Shown in pieces: positions 49,705-62,300 of a stretch of DNA of 64,000 nucleotides. The notes under the pieces were generated by a model, which saw only the letters and a program-made list of their open reading frames with translations, was not told where the DNA came from and ran no database searches. Positions within the stretch are counted from its first letter, which is position 1. Each line of letters starts with the position of its first letter. This DNA is from Rhinopomastus cyanomelas (taxonomy: Eukaryota; Chordata; Aves; Bucerotiformes; Rhinopomastidae). The position numbers and the translations under genes were made by a program. The stretch lies in the NCBI GenBank assembly GCA_013400115.1, contig VXBP01009311.1, forward strand, positions 31,169 to 95,168. The letters run 5' to 3'.

Positions 49705-51050
49705 ACTGTCCAGAGAGGGGACTCCCCTCATGCCATCTCAATCCCTCCCACTCACCTCTGGCCAGATTGACTGGGATGGACCCACACTACAGGATTTGAG
49801 ACAGGTCACTTCAGCAAAGAACCAGAAAGGCTTTCTAACATCCTGGGCAGATGGGCTCACTCCAACCCTAGCTCTCCAGAGCAGTTTTCTATCGGTAGTG
49901 CAGATCCTGGAATGCCACACTCCCACTGAAACCTGAGGTTTTCCCCTCTCCCTCACAGACACTGCTCACAAACTTCACCAAATGCCACGAATTGGTATTG
50001 TCCTTGGACTTCAGAGATAAAAACATTGAAAAATGGCAACGTCAGCTAGGCCACTTACATCCATCCCAAAGCAGAATTCCAGCTGATGCCATTGACAACT
50101 GTTTGACTATTAAGTTTTGACGCATGAGACTATTACTATGCATTTAAAAAATCAAATCATGCAGCTTAAGATTCTCCCAGGATACAAGCAGTCACTTTAA
50201 CCGACTATTTATCCACATACTGAACTTGTAAGAAAAAAAATTGTCATTAATATTCCTGTAGTGCACTTGTGAAAATCAGAAACAATTGATTCTGGCATAT
50301 GGCATTTCATCTGAAAGACTCAGTATTTGAGGACCAGCTTCAAAACTTTTATTTAAGATATCTGTGTTATTCAAAATACAGACTTTACTGTTTTTAATAG
50401 AGATATTCTCGAACTCCTTTTCATTCTTTGCTAGAAAATGCCATTCATACACACCTGTTAGACACACAACTGCTTACGTACATACATAAATACTGAATAG
50501 CACAAATATAGTATATTTAGGTAGCTAAGTAACCTAAACAATATCTTATAGAGTTATCTAATGGGGATTCTATCTATACAACTAGACTTTGTGGCTTGCA
50601 AGGCTTCTGGCACCACCACATAAAACTACAAAATTAAGTTTCATGTCTTTGGCATAATCAGAACCTCACTCAGTGTTTTTATGTATAGGAGTATTGTGTA
50701 TGTATATATATATACATATATATGTATACATAAACATTTGTATAAGCACAGAAAGTTGAGTAGAAAATGTCTAGAGTGCAAAAAACTTGTTAAATAAGCA
50801 AACATAATACACAGGTTTATGAGGGTCTCAATACATTGTAAGGTATTTATGACTTAAAACACAAACAGCAATCAGTGAAACTCCTAAGTCAGGTGTAGTA
50901 TCACAACTGTAAGTGTATGTATCGAAACATTTACTAGCACTTTTGTTTATTTGTTTCTGAACAGAAGAAACGCAGGACATATAAGCCGTGTGTACGTAAG
51001 ACAAGATAGAAAGCATGCATGTCAAAAGTAAAGAAACACGCTACTGACTC
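49705..51050. other. Non-coding stretch with an (AT)-rich microsatellite
   Basis: No gene seen. A TA-rich imperfect palindromic microsatellite lies at about 50698-50735. Confidence 0.5.
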
Positions 51051-51102
51051 TACACAGACACACACACACACACACACACATACACACACACACACACACA
51101 CA
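51051..51102. repeat. (CA)n microsatellite
   Basis: About 25 CA units with one TACA interruption. The duplicated block at 51103 starts directly after it, which suggests that the repeat broke the assembly of the partner contig. Confidence 0.95.
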
Positions 51103-51525
51103 CGAAGGGTTTGTGCACTTGACCCCTGTCCATATATGGCTTGACGGGGACTATAGTACTTGAGCTTTCCACAACTCCCAGACCAGCAAATGAAAACATC
51201 AAACCTCAAGTGTAAAGCTGTAAACCACAACGTTTTGGGTTACACAGCTGCACAGTTTTTGTCCTCGCCGCAGGTCACTTTCTCAGCCTTACAAAGCCAT
51301 GGAACTCTTATCCCAGCACAGCACATTATTTAAAAACTCACAGTTGCTGCTCTCAAATGCCCGGGAAAGATACAGCAACAAATAATACCATTTCGGCACT
51401 ACCTTTTCTGACAGTTTATATCACTTGCCAGATTTTGAGAATATTGGGGGAGGGCAGTGTCTAGAAACTGGATTTACATGTCTGGCCAAATTAGAATTAT
51501 AAAAGTGTTGCGTCTTTTTTTTTTT
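51103..51525. repeat. 423-bp block identical to 56167-56589
   Basis: The block begins CGAAGGGTTTGTGCACTTG and ends in a T run at the N gap. It matches 56167-56589 at a constant offset of 5064 with no mismatch noticed. It contains ordinary non-coding sequence. Confidence 0.9.
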
Positions 51526-52121
51526 NNNNNNNNNNNNNNNNNNNNNNNNNNNNNNNNNNNNNNNNNNNNNNNNNNNNNNNNNNNNNNNNNNNNNNNNNNN
51601 NNNNNNNNNNNNNNNNNNNNNNNNNNNNNNNNNNNNNNNNNNNNNNNNNNNNNNNNNNNNNNNNNNNNNNNNNNNNNNNNNNNNNNNNNNNNNNNNNNNN
51701 NNNNNNNNNNNNNNNNNNNNNNNNNNNNNNNNNNNNNNNNNNNNNNNNNNNNNNNNNNNNNNNNNNNNNNNNNNNNNNNNNNNNNNNNNNNNNNNNNNNN
51801 NNNNNNNNNNNNNNNNNNNNNNNNNNNNNNNNNNNNNNNNNNNNNNNNNNNNNNNNNNNNNNNNNNNNNNNNNNNNNNNNNNNNNNNNNNNNNNNNNNNN
51901 NNNNNNNNNNNNNNNNNNNNNNNNNNNNNNNNNNNNNNNNNNNNNNNNNNNNNNNNNNNNNNNNNNNNNNNNNNNNNNNNNNNNNNNNNNNNNNNNNNNN
52001 NNNNNNNNNNNNNNNNNNNNNNNNNNNNNNNNNNNNNNNNNNNNNNNNNNNNNNNNNNNNNNNNNNNNNNNNNNNNNNNNNNNNNNNNNNNNNNNNNNNN
52101 NNNNNNNNNNNNNNNNNNNNN
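51526..52121. other. Assembly gap, 596 N
   Basis: Run of N following a poly-T tract. Open frames drawn across it are artefacts. Confidence 0.99.
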
Positions 52122-52769
52122 GGGGGGCGCTGAAACAGGAAATGTGCCAAGTTCAGCACTTTTGGACGCAAACTCCCATCCTGGCATTAAAATGTGACCC
52201 ATATACAAAAGCTGCCAAAAAAGAAAATTGTAAACAATCCATCACTTATAGCTCATCCTGTAAAGCAGAAGTGACATCGGTGCCTAAGAAGAAGGTATAA
52301 CATCCACTTTGAAACCACAGAGACAAAGTCTCAGCCTGGAGGAATTACAGAACAAGAGTCAAGCAAGTTATGGGGGAAAAAAATGTCTTTTTAAGAACCA
52401 CATTCCATTGCGGTGTACTGCAATAAATAAACGAGATCTTGAAACCTGTAACACACTACCAAGCTGTTGGCTCCACCTTTTCCAGGAAACAAATTATTTT
52501 CTGGGGACTGGATGCGTTAGGGTCTTCGCTTTTATTATTATTTCCAGAGGTAGTTTTCTGCCTTTTTTTTTGGTGGTTTTGTTTTGTTTGGACGTGGTGA
52601 TTTGGGTTTTACGTTTGGTTGGGGGTTTTCGTGAGAAGGAGGGAAGTATTACTATTTGCTCAGGCTGGCTGCTGGCTTTGGTTTTATTTTGGTTTTGTTG
52701 CCGGCTTTTTGCTCCACACCGAACGGAAAAAGGCAGTAAAGTCACAGCCTGCAGGATGCAGGCGGGCAG
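52122..52769. other. Start of an inserted contig, nothing recognised
   Basis: T/G-rich and low-complexity in part. No exon supported. Confidence 0.5.
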
Positions 52770-52884
52770 CCCGGCCCCTTCCCCCCCCCTTCTCCCTGTC
52801 TTCCGTCTCCAGCTGCCGGGCTGCGGAGCACGTTCCGATGGCAGCTGGCCTGAGCGCCGTCCGCAAATTATTTTTAATTTTTAA

Positions 52885-52975
52885 AAAAATAGAGATTGAT
52901 AGATAGATGGATGGTTGGATAGATGGGTGGGCAGCGGATGGATGGGTGGGTGGACAGAGGGACGAACAGAGGGAA
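52885..52975. repeat. Degenerate GATA/GATG tetranucleotide repeat
   Basis: Runs of GATAGATAGATGGATGG followed by GATGGGTGG units with substitutions, at the left edge of the CpG island. Confidence 0.8.
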
Positions 52976-53227
52976 TGTGAATGTTAAATCTGGGCTGCTT
53001 CTGCGTGTTGCTGCACGCGTTCCTCCCCACGTCGCCGGGGCCTCCACGAATAGGGCCCGCAGCGCAAGGGCCGGCGGCTCAGGGGCCGACAGCAGCCCGG
53101 GGCTGCCCGCGGCCCCGGCAATCGGCCTCGACTCTTGGCCTTGCGCCCGGAGCAAAACCGCGGCTCTCCGCTTCCGCCTGGCGGCTGCCGCGTGCAACGA
53201 GGCCTCCCCGGTGCCTCACCCACTCGC

Positions 53228-53286
53228 GGGCTGGCAGCCAATGGGCAGCGCGGGGCGCGGGCTGGCAGCCAATGGGCAGCGCGGGA
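53228..53286 (+). promoter_or_regulatory. 31-bp tandem repeat carrying two NF-Y type CCAAT boxes
   Basis: The unit starts GGGCTGGCAGCCAATGGGC. It is repeated once after 31 bp with an identical 27-bp core. Each copy has AGCCAATGG, which fits the NF-Y consensus on the plus strand. Confidence 0.8.
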
Positions 53287-53640
53287 CGAGGCCGCCGCGG
53301 TGCGGGAGCACGGAGGGCGCAGGGCTGGGGACCTGCAGGCGAGTGCTGGCGGGAGGTCGTGGGGTGTCCTGCGACTAGGTCAGGCCGCTAGGGCTGAGAA
53401 GAGAGGAGCTGCAGCGGCGTTTTACAAATCTGTGTGGATACCGAAATGTTGTGTTTGGGCGCTCGCGCTGGGCGAGCAGGACTCGCCCGGGACACGTGTT
53501 TTTGATAAAGGGCGTTTGCAGGCAGGTTCTGTTACCGCACGGCTTCGGGCGCCTTTTCTAAACCACTCCAGCACGCTGCTCCCTCCCCGCAGGACTGAAT
53601 TTGCTCTGCAAGAATTGTTCTGCAGGCCTGGGGGGCACTG

Positions 53641-55484
53641 AGAGGCACCTCACACATAAAGGGTTTCTCCTATAAAACTTCCTCTACAGGGCTAGGGCAC
53701 GTTCAGTGAAATAAACTGAGTGGAGCGAAAGTGCGTGAGGAGTTTTAGTCAGTCGGATAGCAAACACATCCCTTCCACTTAAAAGTTGTTTGCCGAGTAC
53801 AGACTCCATAAAGAATCGTCATCATTGCTTGGAGACCTTAGACGGGAACCTGGGGGCGTCTCAGGAAGTAATTTTTCTTTTGTTGGATCCTAAGCTTCTA
53901 GAAATATTCTGCTCTTGAAATGAAGCACAAATTGCCATGAAATAGGGAAAAAATAAAAAAGAAATGTAAGCTTTCAGACTTAAGAACAATCACAGTGGAG
54001 AGGGTTTTTTGTCTTTATTTTTCTGATTCTTTTATGAGGAAGTCAGACCTAGAAAAACTAAATTGCAAATTTGCCTGATCAGTGAATGGGGAAAACAATT
54101 GCTCGTGATATGTGTGGCTTAGATTTTGTAAACTTTGTGACAACCAGTCAGTCAAGCGGAGAGCAGAGCTTTCTCTATGCAAAAGGGACGGTGTGGGCAT
54201 TGATTTGTGTGTGTGCATGTGTGCGTGTTTAATTTACAATTTTATTCTCTCCGTTACAGAAGTCACACTGTAAGTCAGGGAGTCACAGAAAACTAACAAC
54301 TTGCACCAGCCATCCATACCTTGCAGAGTTTGTTGCAAGAACTTTGGCAATATTTCACGATAGATTTGCGGGCTTTCTATTGCTCCTTAGATTTAATTTG
54401 GTGCTGCTGTTGTAATTGCTGACAAAGGTTCAAATTCTAGTAGACAGGTCCATTACTCTCCGCAGCTTTCGCTTTTCTGGTTTTTGGCTTGTGTAGAAAG
54501 CTTGTTACTAAGCCTAACTGCAAGGGATTAACAATCAATCAGGAACTTTTTATTGCAAGTGAGGAAAACAATGCCATTAGAAAAAGCAATGTGTGTTGTA
54601 GTCTTTTAGAAAAAAAAATTTGCACTTTTTCTGCCATGTTTAATTTGGGTTAATTTTAGATTGTCTGTCCTAGAGAACTTCCTTGAATATATTTTGAAGT
54701 TAAAAAATTGCATGGCATATCATTTTATTTGCCTTTGATTTCTCAGCTGTATAGTGCTATCATGTTTTGAGTGTGTCTTCCTTTTCCATAGATGTAATCA
54801 AAGGCTGCTATATTTTGTAACAGCCTGACTTTAAGTATTCTGTCTGCTTCTGGGTTTCTTTGGTCTTCTGAGGTTGTAGATCAGTATACTTGATACTTTT
54901 TAATGTTTGTATTGGATGAAACATGAAAAAACTGTAAATATTTTTCCTCCATGGGTAACTTACATACTCAGCTGCCAAGCTGGATATGATAGGTAATAAA
55001 CTGACATGAGACATTCATTTTCAGAATTTCCACTTAACCAAATAACATTCAATGAATTATTTGTAATTTTTGTAACAGAATTTGAAAAGAAGACAACATT
55101 TTTCAAGACTTATTTGCTTACGGTTTTCTTTATTAGAATCTCTGTATTTTCAAGTGTTCCTCACTAATCAATGGGATAAGAAAATAAAAGGAGTGAAATA
55201 TCTGGCATATCAGTGGCTCAACAGTAAATACTCTGAGTAGTACAGAACAAACCATGCAAACAAGGATCACATAAACCAACAATATTACAGTCTCAGTACA
55301 GTTCTGCTCTGTGCATGAGGGGTACAGACATACTCATACACAACAGAACAACTGAGAAAACCGGGTCGTTTGGCTAAATACATAATTTTTTCCCATGTGA
55401 AAAACGATTATTTCCCTTCCTGCTTTGAAATGGGACCTTAACATTTTTCAGGGAAAGGCTACTGTAGCTAAAAGGTGCCACTTG
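53641..55484. other. Non-coding stretch, nothing recognised
   Basis: AT-rich sequence to the right of the CpG island. No exon or transposon supported. Confidence 0.5.
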
Positions 55485-55900
55485 CTATTCCTGCAACAAC
55501 CTGCTCAGGTCCATCTGATCAGTGCCCCAAGGAAAATCCGTGGTTTGCACATGTGTACGACACTTGCTCATTATTTCTGAAGGTTTATACTTTTGCCTGC
55601 TGCTTGTTATAGAGTCCCAGTCCTGCTGAGCCTCCTGCATGTTTTCATAGCAACTAGGCAGAATTATAACTCCGGGCTTGGCATCGGCAAAACGGTTTCT
55701 TCTACTCCTTCCCCCGGGCAAGTACTCTGTGGTCTAGGGCAAAATGCACTGGGCAGAAATGTGGAGCACTGATCAGCAGGCTTACAGGGACTGGTTCCTT
55801 GCACTACAACGTTAAGCCTGCTATTCCCACTTGATGTATCACGGACAGGTGTCATTTGTTCCCAGCTCTGCCCTGGCACATCAGGTGAGGGAAAATTCAT
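55485..55900 (-). pseudogene. Possible exon or frameshifted coding remnant
   Basis: Two overlapping minus-strand frames look protein-like. The first starts at an ATG at 55900 (MNFPSPDVPGQSWEQM) and stops at 55664. The second is open from about 55733, after a TAG that could be a splice acceptor, and ends at 55485 (PSCYENMQEAQQDWDSI, then DQMDLSRLLQE). They would join through a one-base shift at the C5 run at 55711-55715. The second frame could also be a terminal exon of its own. I know no homologue. Chance cannot be excluded. Confidence 0.3.
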
Positions 55901-56166
55901 GAAGATTTCATAAAGTTATTTCTAAGATACTTAAGCCTTAGCAAGGCAAAGGAAAAGTTACAGCAGAATAGACATTTTGCTTTGGATAACAAAGCAACAC
56001 AGAAGAGGAAACAAAGCATATACAGTTTTAGTCAGCAACAAGTCTCCCCTTCCTAGTCCATGGAAGCAGCTGCAGAATCCTGGCGCACAGGACCTTTCCC
56101 TATCTGTCATTCTATGTACTTTCATTTTTTTGATCCTGTACTTCTATTAATGTCTGGTGGAAGCAN

Positions 56167-56589
56167 CGAAGGGTTTGTGCACTTGACCCCTGTCCATATA
56201 TGGCTTGACGGGGACTATAGTACTTGAGCTTTCCACAACTCCCAGACCAGCAAATGAAAACATCAAACCTCAAGTGTAAAGCTGTAAACCACAACGTTTT
56301 GGGTTACACAGCTGCACAGTTTTTGTCCTCGCCGCAGGTCACTTTCTCAGCCTTACAAAGCCATGGAACTCTTATCCCAGCACAGCACATTATTTAAAAA
56401 CTCACAGTTGCTGCTCTCAAATGCCCGGGAAAGATACAGCAACAAATAATACCATTTCGGCACTACCTTTTCTGACAGTTTATATCACTTGCCAGATTTT
56501 GAGAATATTGGGGGAGGGCAGTGTCTAGAAACTGGATTTACATGTCTGGCCAAATTAGAATTATAAAAGTGTTGCGTCTTTTTTTTTTT
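56167..56589. repeat. Second copy of the 423-bp block
   Basis: It follows the single N at 56166 and reads on without a break into unique sequence up to the next N at 57111. Probably the same locus as 51103-51525. Confidence 0.9.
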
Positions 56590-57001
56590 TCTTTGTGATT
56601 CAAAGTTAAAATCGTAAGCACGGCAGCTCAAAACCGCTTCAGAGAACACCACGAGTTAATCTTGTGTGTTTTGGCGCCTTTTCCCTGCCAGCTACTGTAC
56701 TTGAAAAAAAACAAAAAAAGGTTTGAGATCTTGTCTATCCCGTCTCAAGTTCAATGGCAGCACTTCCCAGCAGCGGGAGGAGAAGATGGCCATGTTCGCA
56801 GCCCTAATAATTCAAATCACGCCACATCGGCATCTTGTGTCAGAGTCGAAACTGGCTTCCCCTCCCCCTTCAACCTGAGAGCTGCCAAGTCCTCACACAC
56901 TCCACATTCAACCACAACTTAATGGATGGGATATTGTGCATTAAAATGTGGCCCAGACACAGAGGCGAAGAGAGGACAAGAGGGAAAGCAGACAGACACA
57001 C

Positions 57002-57033
57002 GTACACACACACACACACACACACATACACAC
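57002..57033. repeat. (CA)n microsatellite
   Basis: Short CA run with TACA interruptions and CACCAACACG at its end. Confidence 0.9.
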
Positions 57034-57110
57034 CAACACGCAAAAGAAAGGAATGAATTAAAATAGACACAGAGGTCCCACAACAAAACGGCAGTGAAAA
57101 AAAAAAGGGG

Positions 57111-57111
57111 N
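57111..57111. other. Single-N contig join after a poly-A/G tract
   Basis: Closes the small 944-bp contig 56167-57110. Confidence 0.9.
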
Positions 57112-58543
57112 CCACAAAATTACATGATCACTAGACAAAATTAGAGTAGGAGATTACAGCATGAAGCATGACAAAGGTAGAAAATTTCCTGTACAGTCCA
57201 TACAACAAACTGCCTTCAGTTCTTCAGCTGTCCTTAATAACACAACAACGTGTAATTTCTTCCCCCAGACCCTTGCTTCCCTCGATACACCGGATTGCTG
57301 AAGAACTGTAAAGTCATTGTTTAAAAAAAAAAAATAGAATGGCTGAGGCTTAATTGTAGCATTTAAATGGCATACAGAGCCTTTTGAGTTCACACCTCGT
57401 TAAGGTGAACAGGAAGAGAAGGGGGTACATCTTTGTTGTTACTTTTGCCTTGCAGCATTTTCAGCCAAGCCATGGGAACAGATCAAGCAGCACGTTAACT
57501 GATTTTGTTGCAGCTGTATTTTTGTAGCAGGTTGGTTGGGTTTTTTCAAGTTTAAGAATTGCAGAATGTTGCAAAATGGCATCAGGGCAAGCCCTTAGAG
57601 GGCAATTATTTTGGTTTCCTATTTTCTGAAAACCAGTGTAACAGAGTCAAGTCTCCTTCCTGCTCCAGTTAGGGAGTAGCTTTCCACTAAACTTTACATA
57701 CCCCACTGTTTCTGAAATGGGTCCTAAAGCATACAGTCTGACTTGGCAGGTTATTTCTAGTTCTGGACACAAGAGTGCTTGTCTGAGCTGACCAAACCCA
57801 TACACACATGTGCACGTGAAAAGCTGCACATGTCACCCATACTCCTGTAACAGACTTTATCTATGTTGCATTTATATAGGCGACTTTATGTGGTCCTAGG
57901 ATATTTTTAGTGCCAGGACTTCTAAACATGTCTTCCAAGGCTTTTACTGATTCATAGAATCCATTTGAGAGCATGTTTCAGAATGGTCAGAACCTAACCT
58001 CTCCGTCCCTCCTGAGATCCGGCAAAAAAGTGCTTTCAGCCTTCTAATACAGCTTCTCACTTTCATTTCTGCCCTTTTTTTACATCAGCCTAGACCTGGA
58101 TCAGCCATTCATTAATCCATCTTTCTTGTTCTTGTCACAGGAGATTAAGAAACTGCAGCAGCAGTTATTTTCATATGAACTTTTACACTTGGATCTCCAG
58201 AAAAATAGAGGAGAGCTTATTTCTGCTGATGGATGCTGGTGTGACAGTCTGCCAGAAAACCACAGAATGCGTGTGCAAAAGAAAACTACACTTTCCGCAT
58301 GTAGTATTGGGACATTTTGCATTTCTTCATAAAAAAGAAATTTTTCCTGCTCTCATCTTGATGACTTGCCCATGAGAGTGGAGGTTTTTGTCCAGAGAAG
58401 ATGATTCTGCCACCTGATCACTGTTTTATTCAGCCTTTTAGAGATCTGTGTGATTATGGTGTCAGCAAGACATCTGAAAATCCTAAAGCAGCTAAGATTT
58501 TTTTGTACTTGATTGATGATCTTATTCCTGTTGTTAAACCCGA
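57112..58543. other. Non-coding stretch, nothing recognised
   Basis: No supported exon, RNA gene or repeat. Confidence 0.5.
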
Positions 58544-59321
58544 GAAATTTACTGAAGTATAGCAAGGGGAAGTGTAGAGCCTTGCATCTTGGTGAGAACA
58601 ACCCCTGATACCAATATAGGCTGGGGACTGAGCTGCTGGAAAGTAGTTTAGGAAAAAAGGACCTGGGGGTCCTGGTGGACAGCAGGATGACCATAAGCCA
58701 GCAGTGTGCTCTTGTGGCCAAGAGGGCCAACAGCATCCTGGGGTGGATCAGAACAGGGGTGGTTAGCAGATCAAGAGAGGTTCTTCTCCCCCTCTACTCT
58801 GCCCTGGTGAGACCACACCTGGAGTATTGTGTCCAGTTCTGGACCCCTCAGTTCAAGAGGGATGTGGAGCTGCTGGAGAGGGTCCAGTGTAGGGCAACGA
58901 GGATGATGGAGGAAGTGGAGCACCTCTGTTATGAGAAGAGGTTGAGGGAGCTGAGTCTCTTTAGCTTGGAGAAGACTGAGGGGTGACCTCATTAATGTCT
59001 ATAAATATTTGAAGGGTGGGTGTTGGGAGGATAGAGCCAGGCTCTTCTAATGTCATCTAGTGATAGGACGAGGAGCAGTGGTTGTAAGCTGGAACGTAGG
59101 AGGTTCCACATCAGCCTGAGAAGGAACTTCTTCACACTGACTGTGACAGAGCACTGGAACAGGTTTCCCAGGGTGGTTGTGGAGTCTCCTTCACTGAAGA
59201 CATTTAAAACTCAACTGTATGTGTTCCTGTGTGACTTGGTGTAGGTGATCCTGCTGTGTCAGGGGGATTGGACTAGATGATCTTTTGAGGTCCCTTCCAA
59301 TCCCTAATGATTCTATGATTT
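58544..59321 (+). mobile_element. CR1 LINE, 5'-truncated, 3' tail present
   Basis: About 780 bp from the region after the polymerase palm to the 3' end. The translation shows MTISQQCALVAKRANSILGW, ALVRPHLEYCVQFWTP and MMEEVEHLCYEKRLRE, and later VTEHWNRFPRVVVESPS. A small deletion near 58980 breaks the frame. Same subfamily as 5396, 16760, 18820 and 24737. Confidence 0.95.
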
Positions 59322-62300
59322 AAAAAATAGCTAAATTTGAGAGAATAGACTTAACAAGCTGATCTGTAGCCAGTGTTAACACTGTGGATACTGCACTTTA
59401 CACATCACAGAGAAAACCTAGCTATCAGCCTGAAAAACAACACAGGCTTCCGGAACCCACTATGTAGAAAGATGGCCAGCATGATGCTGTCCCAGAGATG
59501 ACATTTACCAGTTTGCACAGCAGGAATCTTACTGCCTCCCAAGACTGTTGATGTTGGCAAGGTACACATCATTTTCAGAAATGCCACTTGCCTTCTTCAT
59601 GCTGGTGTGACTGCAACCAGCAGAATATAGTCAGCTGGAGGAGAGCAGTAAAGTGTGAACACAGCAAGTTAAAAACCAGTCCTCACCACTTAAGTTTTGA
59701 ATAAAAGCATAGGCAAGTGTAATTTCTATTCCTGCCTTCTGCAGTATCCTGCATAATGTGTCCAAGGAAGAGGTCCTCCAAGGGTCTCCATCAATTCTCA
59801 AGACACATTAGACCTGGGACAGGTGGCTAGAAAGTAAGCAGGCCATCAGTGGGACAGAGTCCAGTAAGCAGGGAAAGACCTTAAAGCACTGTCTGAGCTC
59901 ACCCTTGCATAGTTTGTAATGTTCAAGAGAAAATGTCATTAACAGAAATCCAATAGGACATGGCACAATCCTCCAGCATTTCATGGATAGGTTTTCCACT
60001 GCTTTTTTTGACAACTGGGAAACCAAATATTTGGTTAAAGTCTCCCTGACTTTTCTCCTGAACACCCACATGCCAGAGAATACTTCTGAAGTCTGTCTAT
60101 CAGTTGATTAAGCAAATTTTAAAACATTTATATATATATATGTATATATACACACATATATATATATATATATACATATATACCCAGCAATGGGAACAGA
60201 GTGAGTGAGGAGCAGTACCTACCTCCCATCCTGGAATAACCCAAAATCTTGTATTTTCTGGAAACTGCACTGGCTATCCAAAAGGACAGCCTGCAGGGAA
60301 GGGCACCAAAATATACTGGAATGTATATATGTGCTTCAGGAATGTGAACCCTTGCTTTGAAAATTGTGGTAGTGATGAGTCTTTTAGCTCCTTTCTTCTG
60401 CCTAGCTGCATGCTCTTTTGAGATAGAACTGTATCTCAGCTTTTCTAAAGAGGTAATTTCCACATTTCCCATAGCTTGCTCTTCCTCACTTCAAGAGCGT
60501 AATTGTTTATCTAAATTCTGCCCAGACTTGGTGTGTACTTCATGCATCTAATAAGCCCTTTTATTGTCCTTTGTTGATTCTGCTTTACTTACTTACCCAG
60601 AATAAGAGGAGGAAATTTTGTCCAGGAAAAAAAGCTTATAACTTGTCTCTATTTAACAAAATGAAATAATTGCCTCTGTATATTCTATTACATGGCAAGC
60701 CCACAGACCTCTTCCTTTATCCCTTGATTTTTGCAAATACACTCTCTGCTAGCAATCAGATTTCCTACTCTTGGGTGCATTATGGGAGGGACTTCAGGTT
60801 AGCTTATTAACTGATTGAAAAGAGAAGTCAGTGGAAAGGGACTGAGGGGTCATTCCAGGATGTCAGTAAGGAGAGATTAGTGGTAACCAGACAAGTAACA
60901 GTTGTAAAAAATTCCACCTATGATTGCCTGAGTCACTGAGTGAAGAGCGTACCATGGTAGAGAGAGGGCTGATGAACTACAGAAAGTTTGTTCTGGACGA
61001 GAAGCCTAATGAGTGTTGATATTTTAAACATTAAATGCTAAAGGCAAATACTAGCACCCTGAATAGAAGCAGATAATCTAAGCAGCCATTGAGGGGAGAC
61101 TAAGGTAAAGTTTTACAAAGACTCTCAAATTTATTCTCCCAGATGATCTGAAGCTGTGAATGGACAACCTCAGGGAAGCCAAATTCCACAGCCTTGGGTG
61201 GACACTTTTACTACATGCGAACTGGCCATCTGTAGTCTGGACTTGGAGACAATGTTTTACGAATATCACTCTACACTGCTGTGATTTCAGGGACCACTCT
61301 CTGGAGAAACAAGAAGACAATGCCTAAACCAAAGATCACAGATTTCTTTTAAAAAGTTGAATAAAATGTTTACATTGAAAGTAGACATTTGAGGCAGTCA
61401 TAGGTACCTTTCAGTCACAACTATATAGGTGCACAGCAAGTTGTGCTGCTGGCATACTTCACCGCAATTGCAGTTTTGCACTGGATTATAATTTTGAAGT
61501 CCAGTGCAAAACCTGAAAACAAAGCAAGCTTTCTCATCTCCATCTCTGAACATGCTTTTCTGTCAGTGTTGATTCTCCATGCACTTTCCAAAATTAAGCT
61601 GCAAACCATGATCACATCAGGGGGTAACAAAAATCTTTTGATGAGCCTGGTGTTGTCGAGAGCTGGTTAACCTCAGGAGCATGGCTGAGGTGAGACAAGC
61701 ATGTAAAAATAGAAGGAGTGCATGGCAGGAATGTTAGATCTGTATAAGCCACAAGTGACCACAGATAATTTCTGTGACATAGAAATAAGCCACAGAAAGG
61801 AAGAAAAGTGGAACATTATGGGTCCAGAGAACTGCAGTTAAGCACTGAGGAACTGCCAAAACCTGACAGGAGGATTTTGGACTTCAGCAGCAAGGCCCTC
61901 CATGTAGTGAGTGTCTCAGAGCCCATTTTAAAATGAAATCAAAATCCTGCCTGTACTAGCAGCTGGACTAGCAATCCTGACTCTAAAGTACATATAAGTG
62001 CAGAGAAAAAATTTATTTGGAAGTATTTAAGCTAGAATATAAGTCCTGCTTGGTACTTCAACATACAGTGAATTTTCTGAAAGGCTGATATTTGGTGTTC
62101 AGAGCAAGATTTCTAGGCATGTTAATAGATTTTACTAGACACAGGAAATTTGAATTCCAAAGACGATGTTTTCAGAATGCTTTGAACATATGGAAAATAA
62201 GGTTATAATGGAACTTCTCTGTAGCTTAATCATACCCTGGAGTTCTTTGAATACTTGGAATATAGAGACACATGCACTCCAGTTAATAAGGTAAGACTAT

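Larger units (their letters stand above)
52770..53640. promoter_or_regulatory. Strong CpG island, probable promoter of unknown target
   Basis: Dense CpG with two tandem CCAAT boxes (53238-53242, 53269-53273) and no TATA box. It lies in the contig 52122-56165, whose placement is doubtful. It may be a distal NFIB or lncRNA promoter, or belong to another gene altogether. The 150-codon open frames on both strands have no recognisable domain and reflect GC content. Confidence 0.6.

Noticed and set aside
50934..51230. 98-codon minus-strand frame
   Set aside because: It runs through the (CA)n microsatellite, which gives a Val-Cys repeat.
51457..52208. Open frames of 224-246 codons on both strands
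   Set aside because: They consist of the 596-N gap with short flanks.
52923..53641. Overlapping frames of 85-168 codons in the 53-kb CpG island
   Set aside because: Pro/Arg/Gly/Ala-rich on all frames, which is typical of GC-rich DNA without stops.
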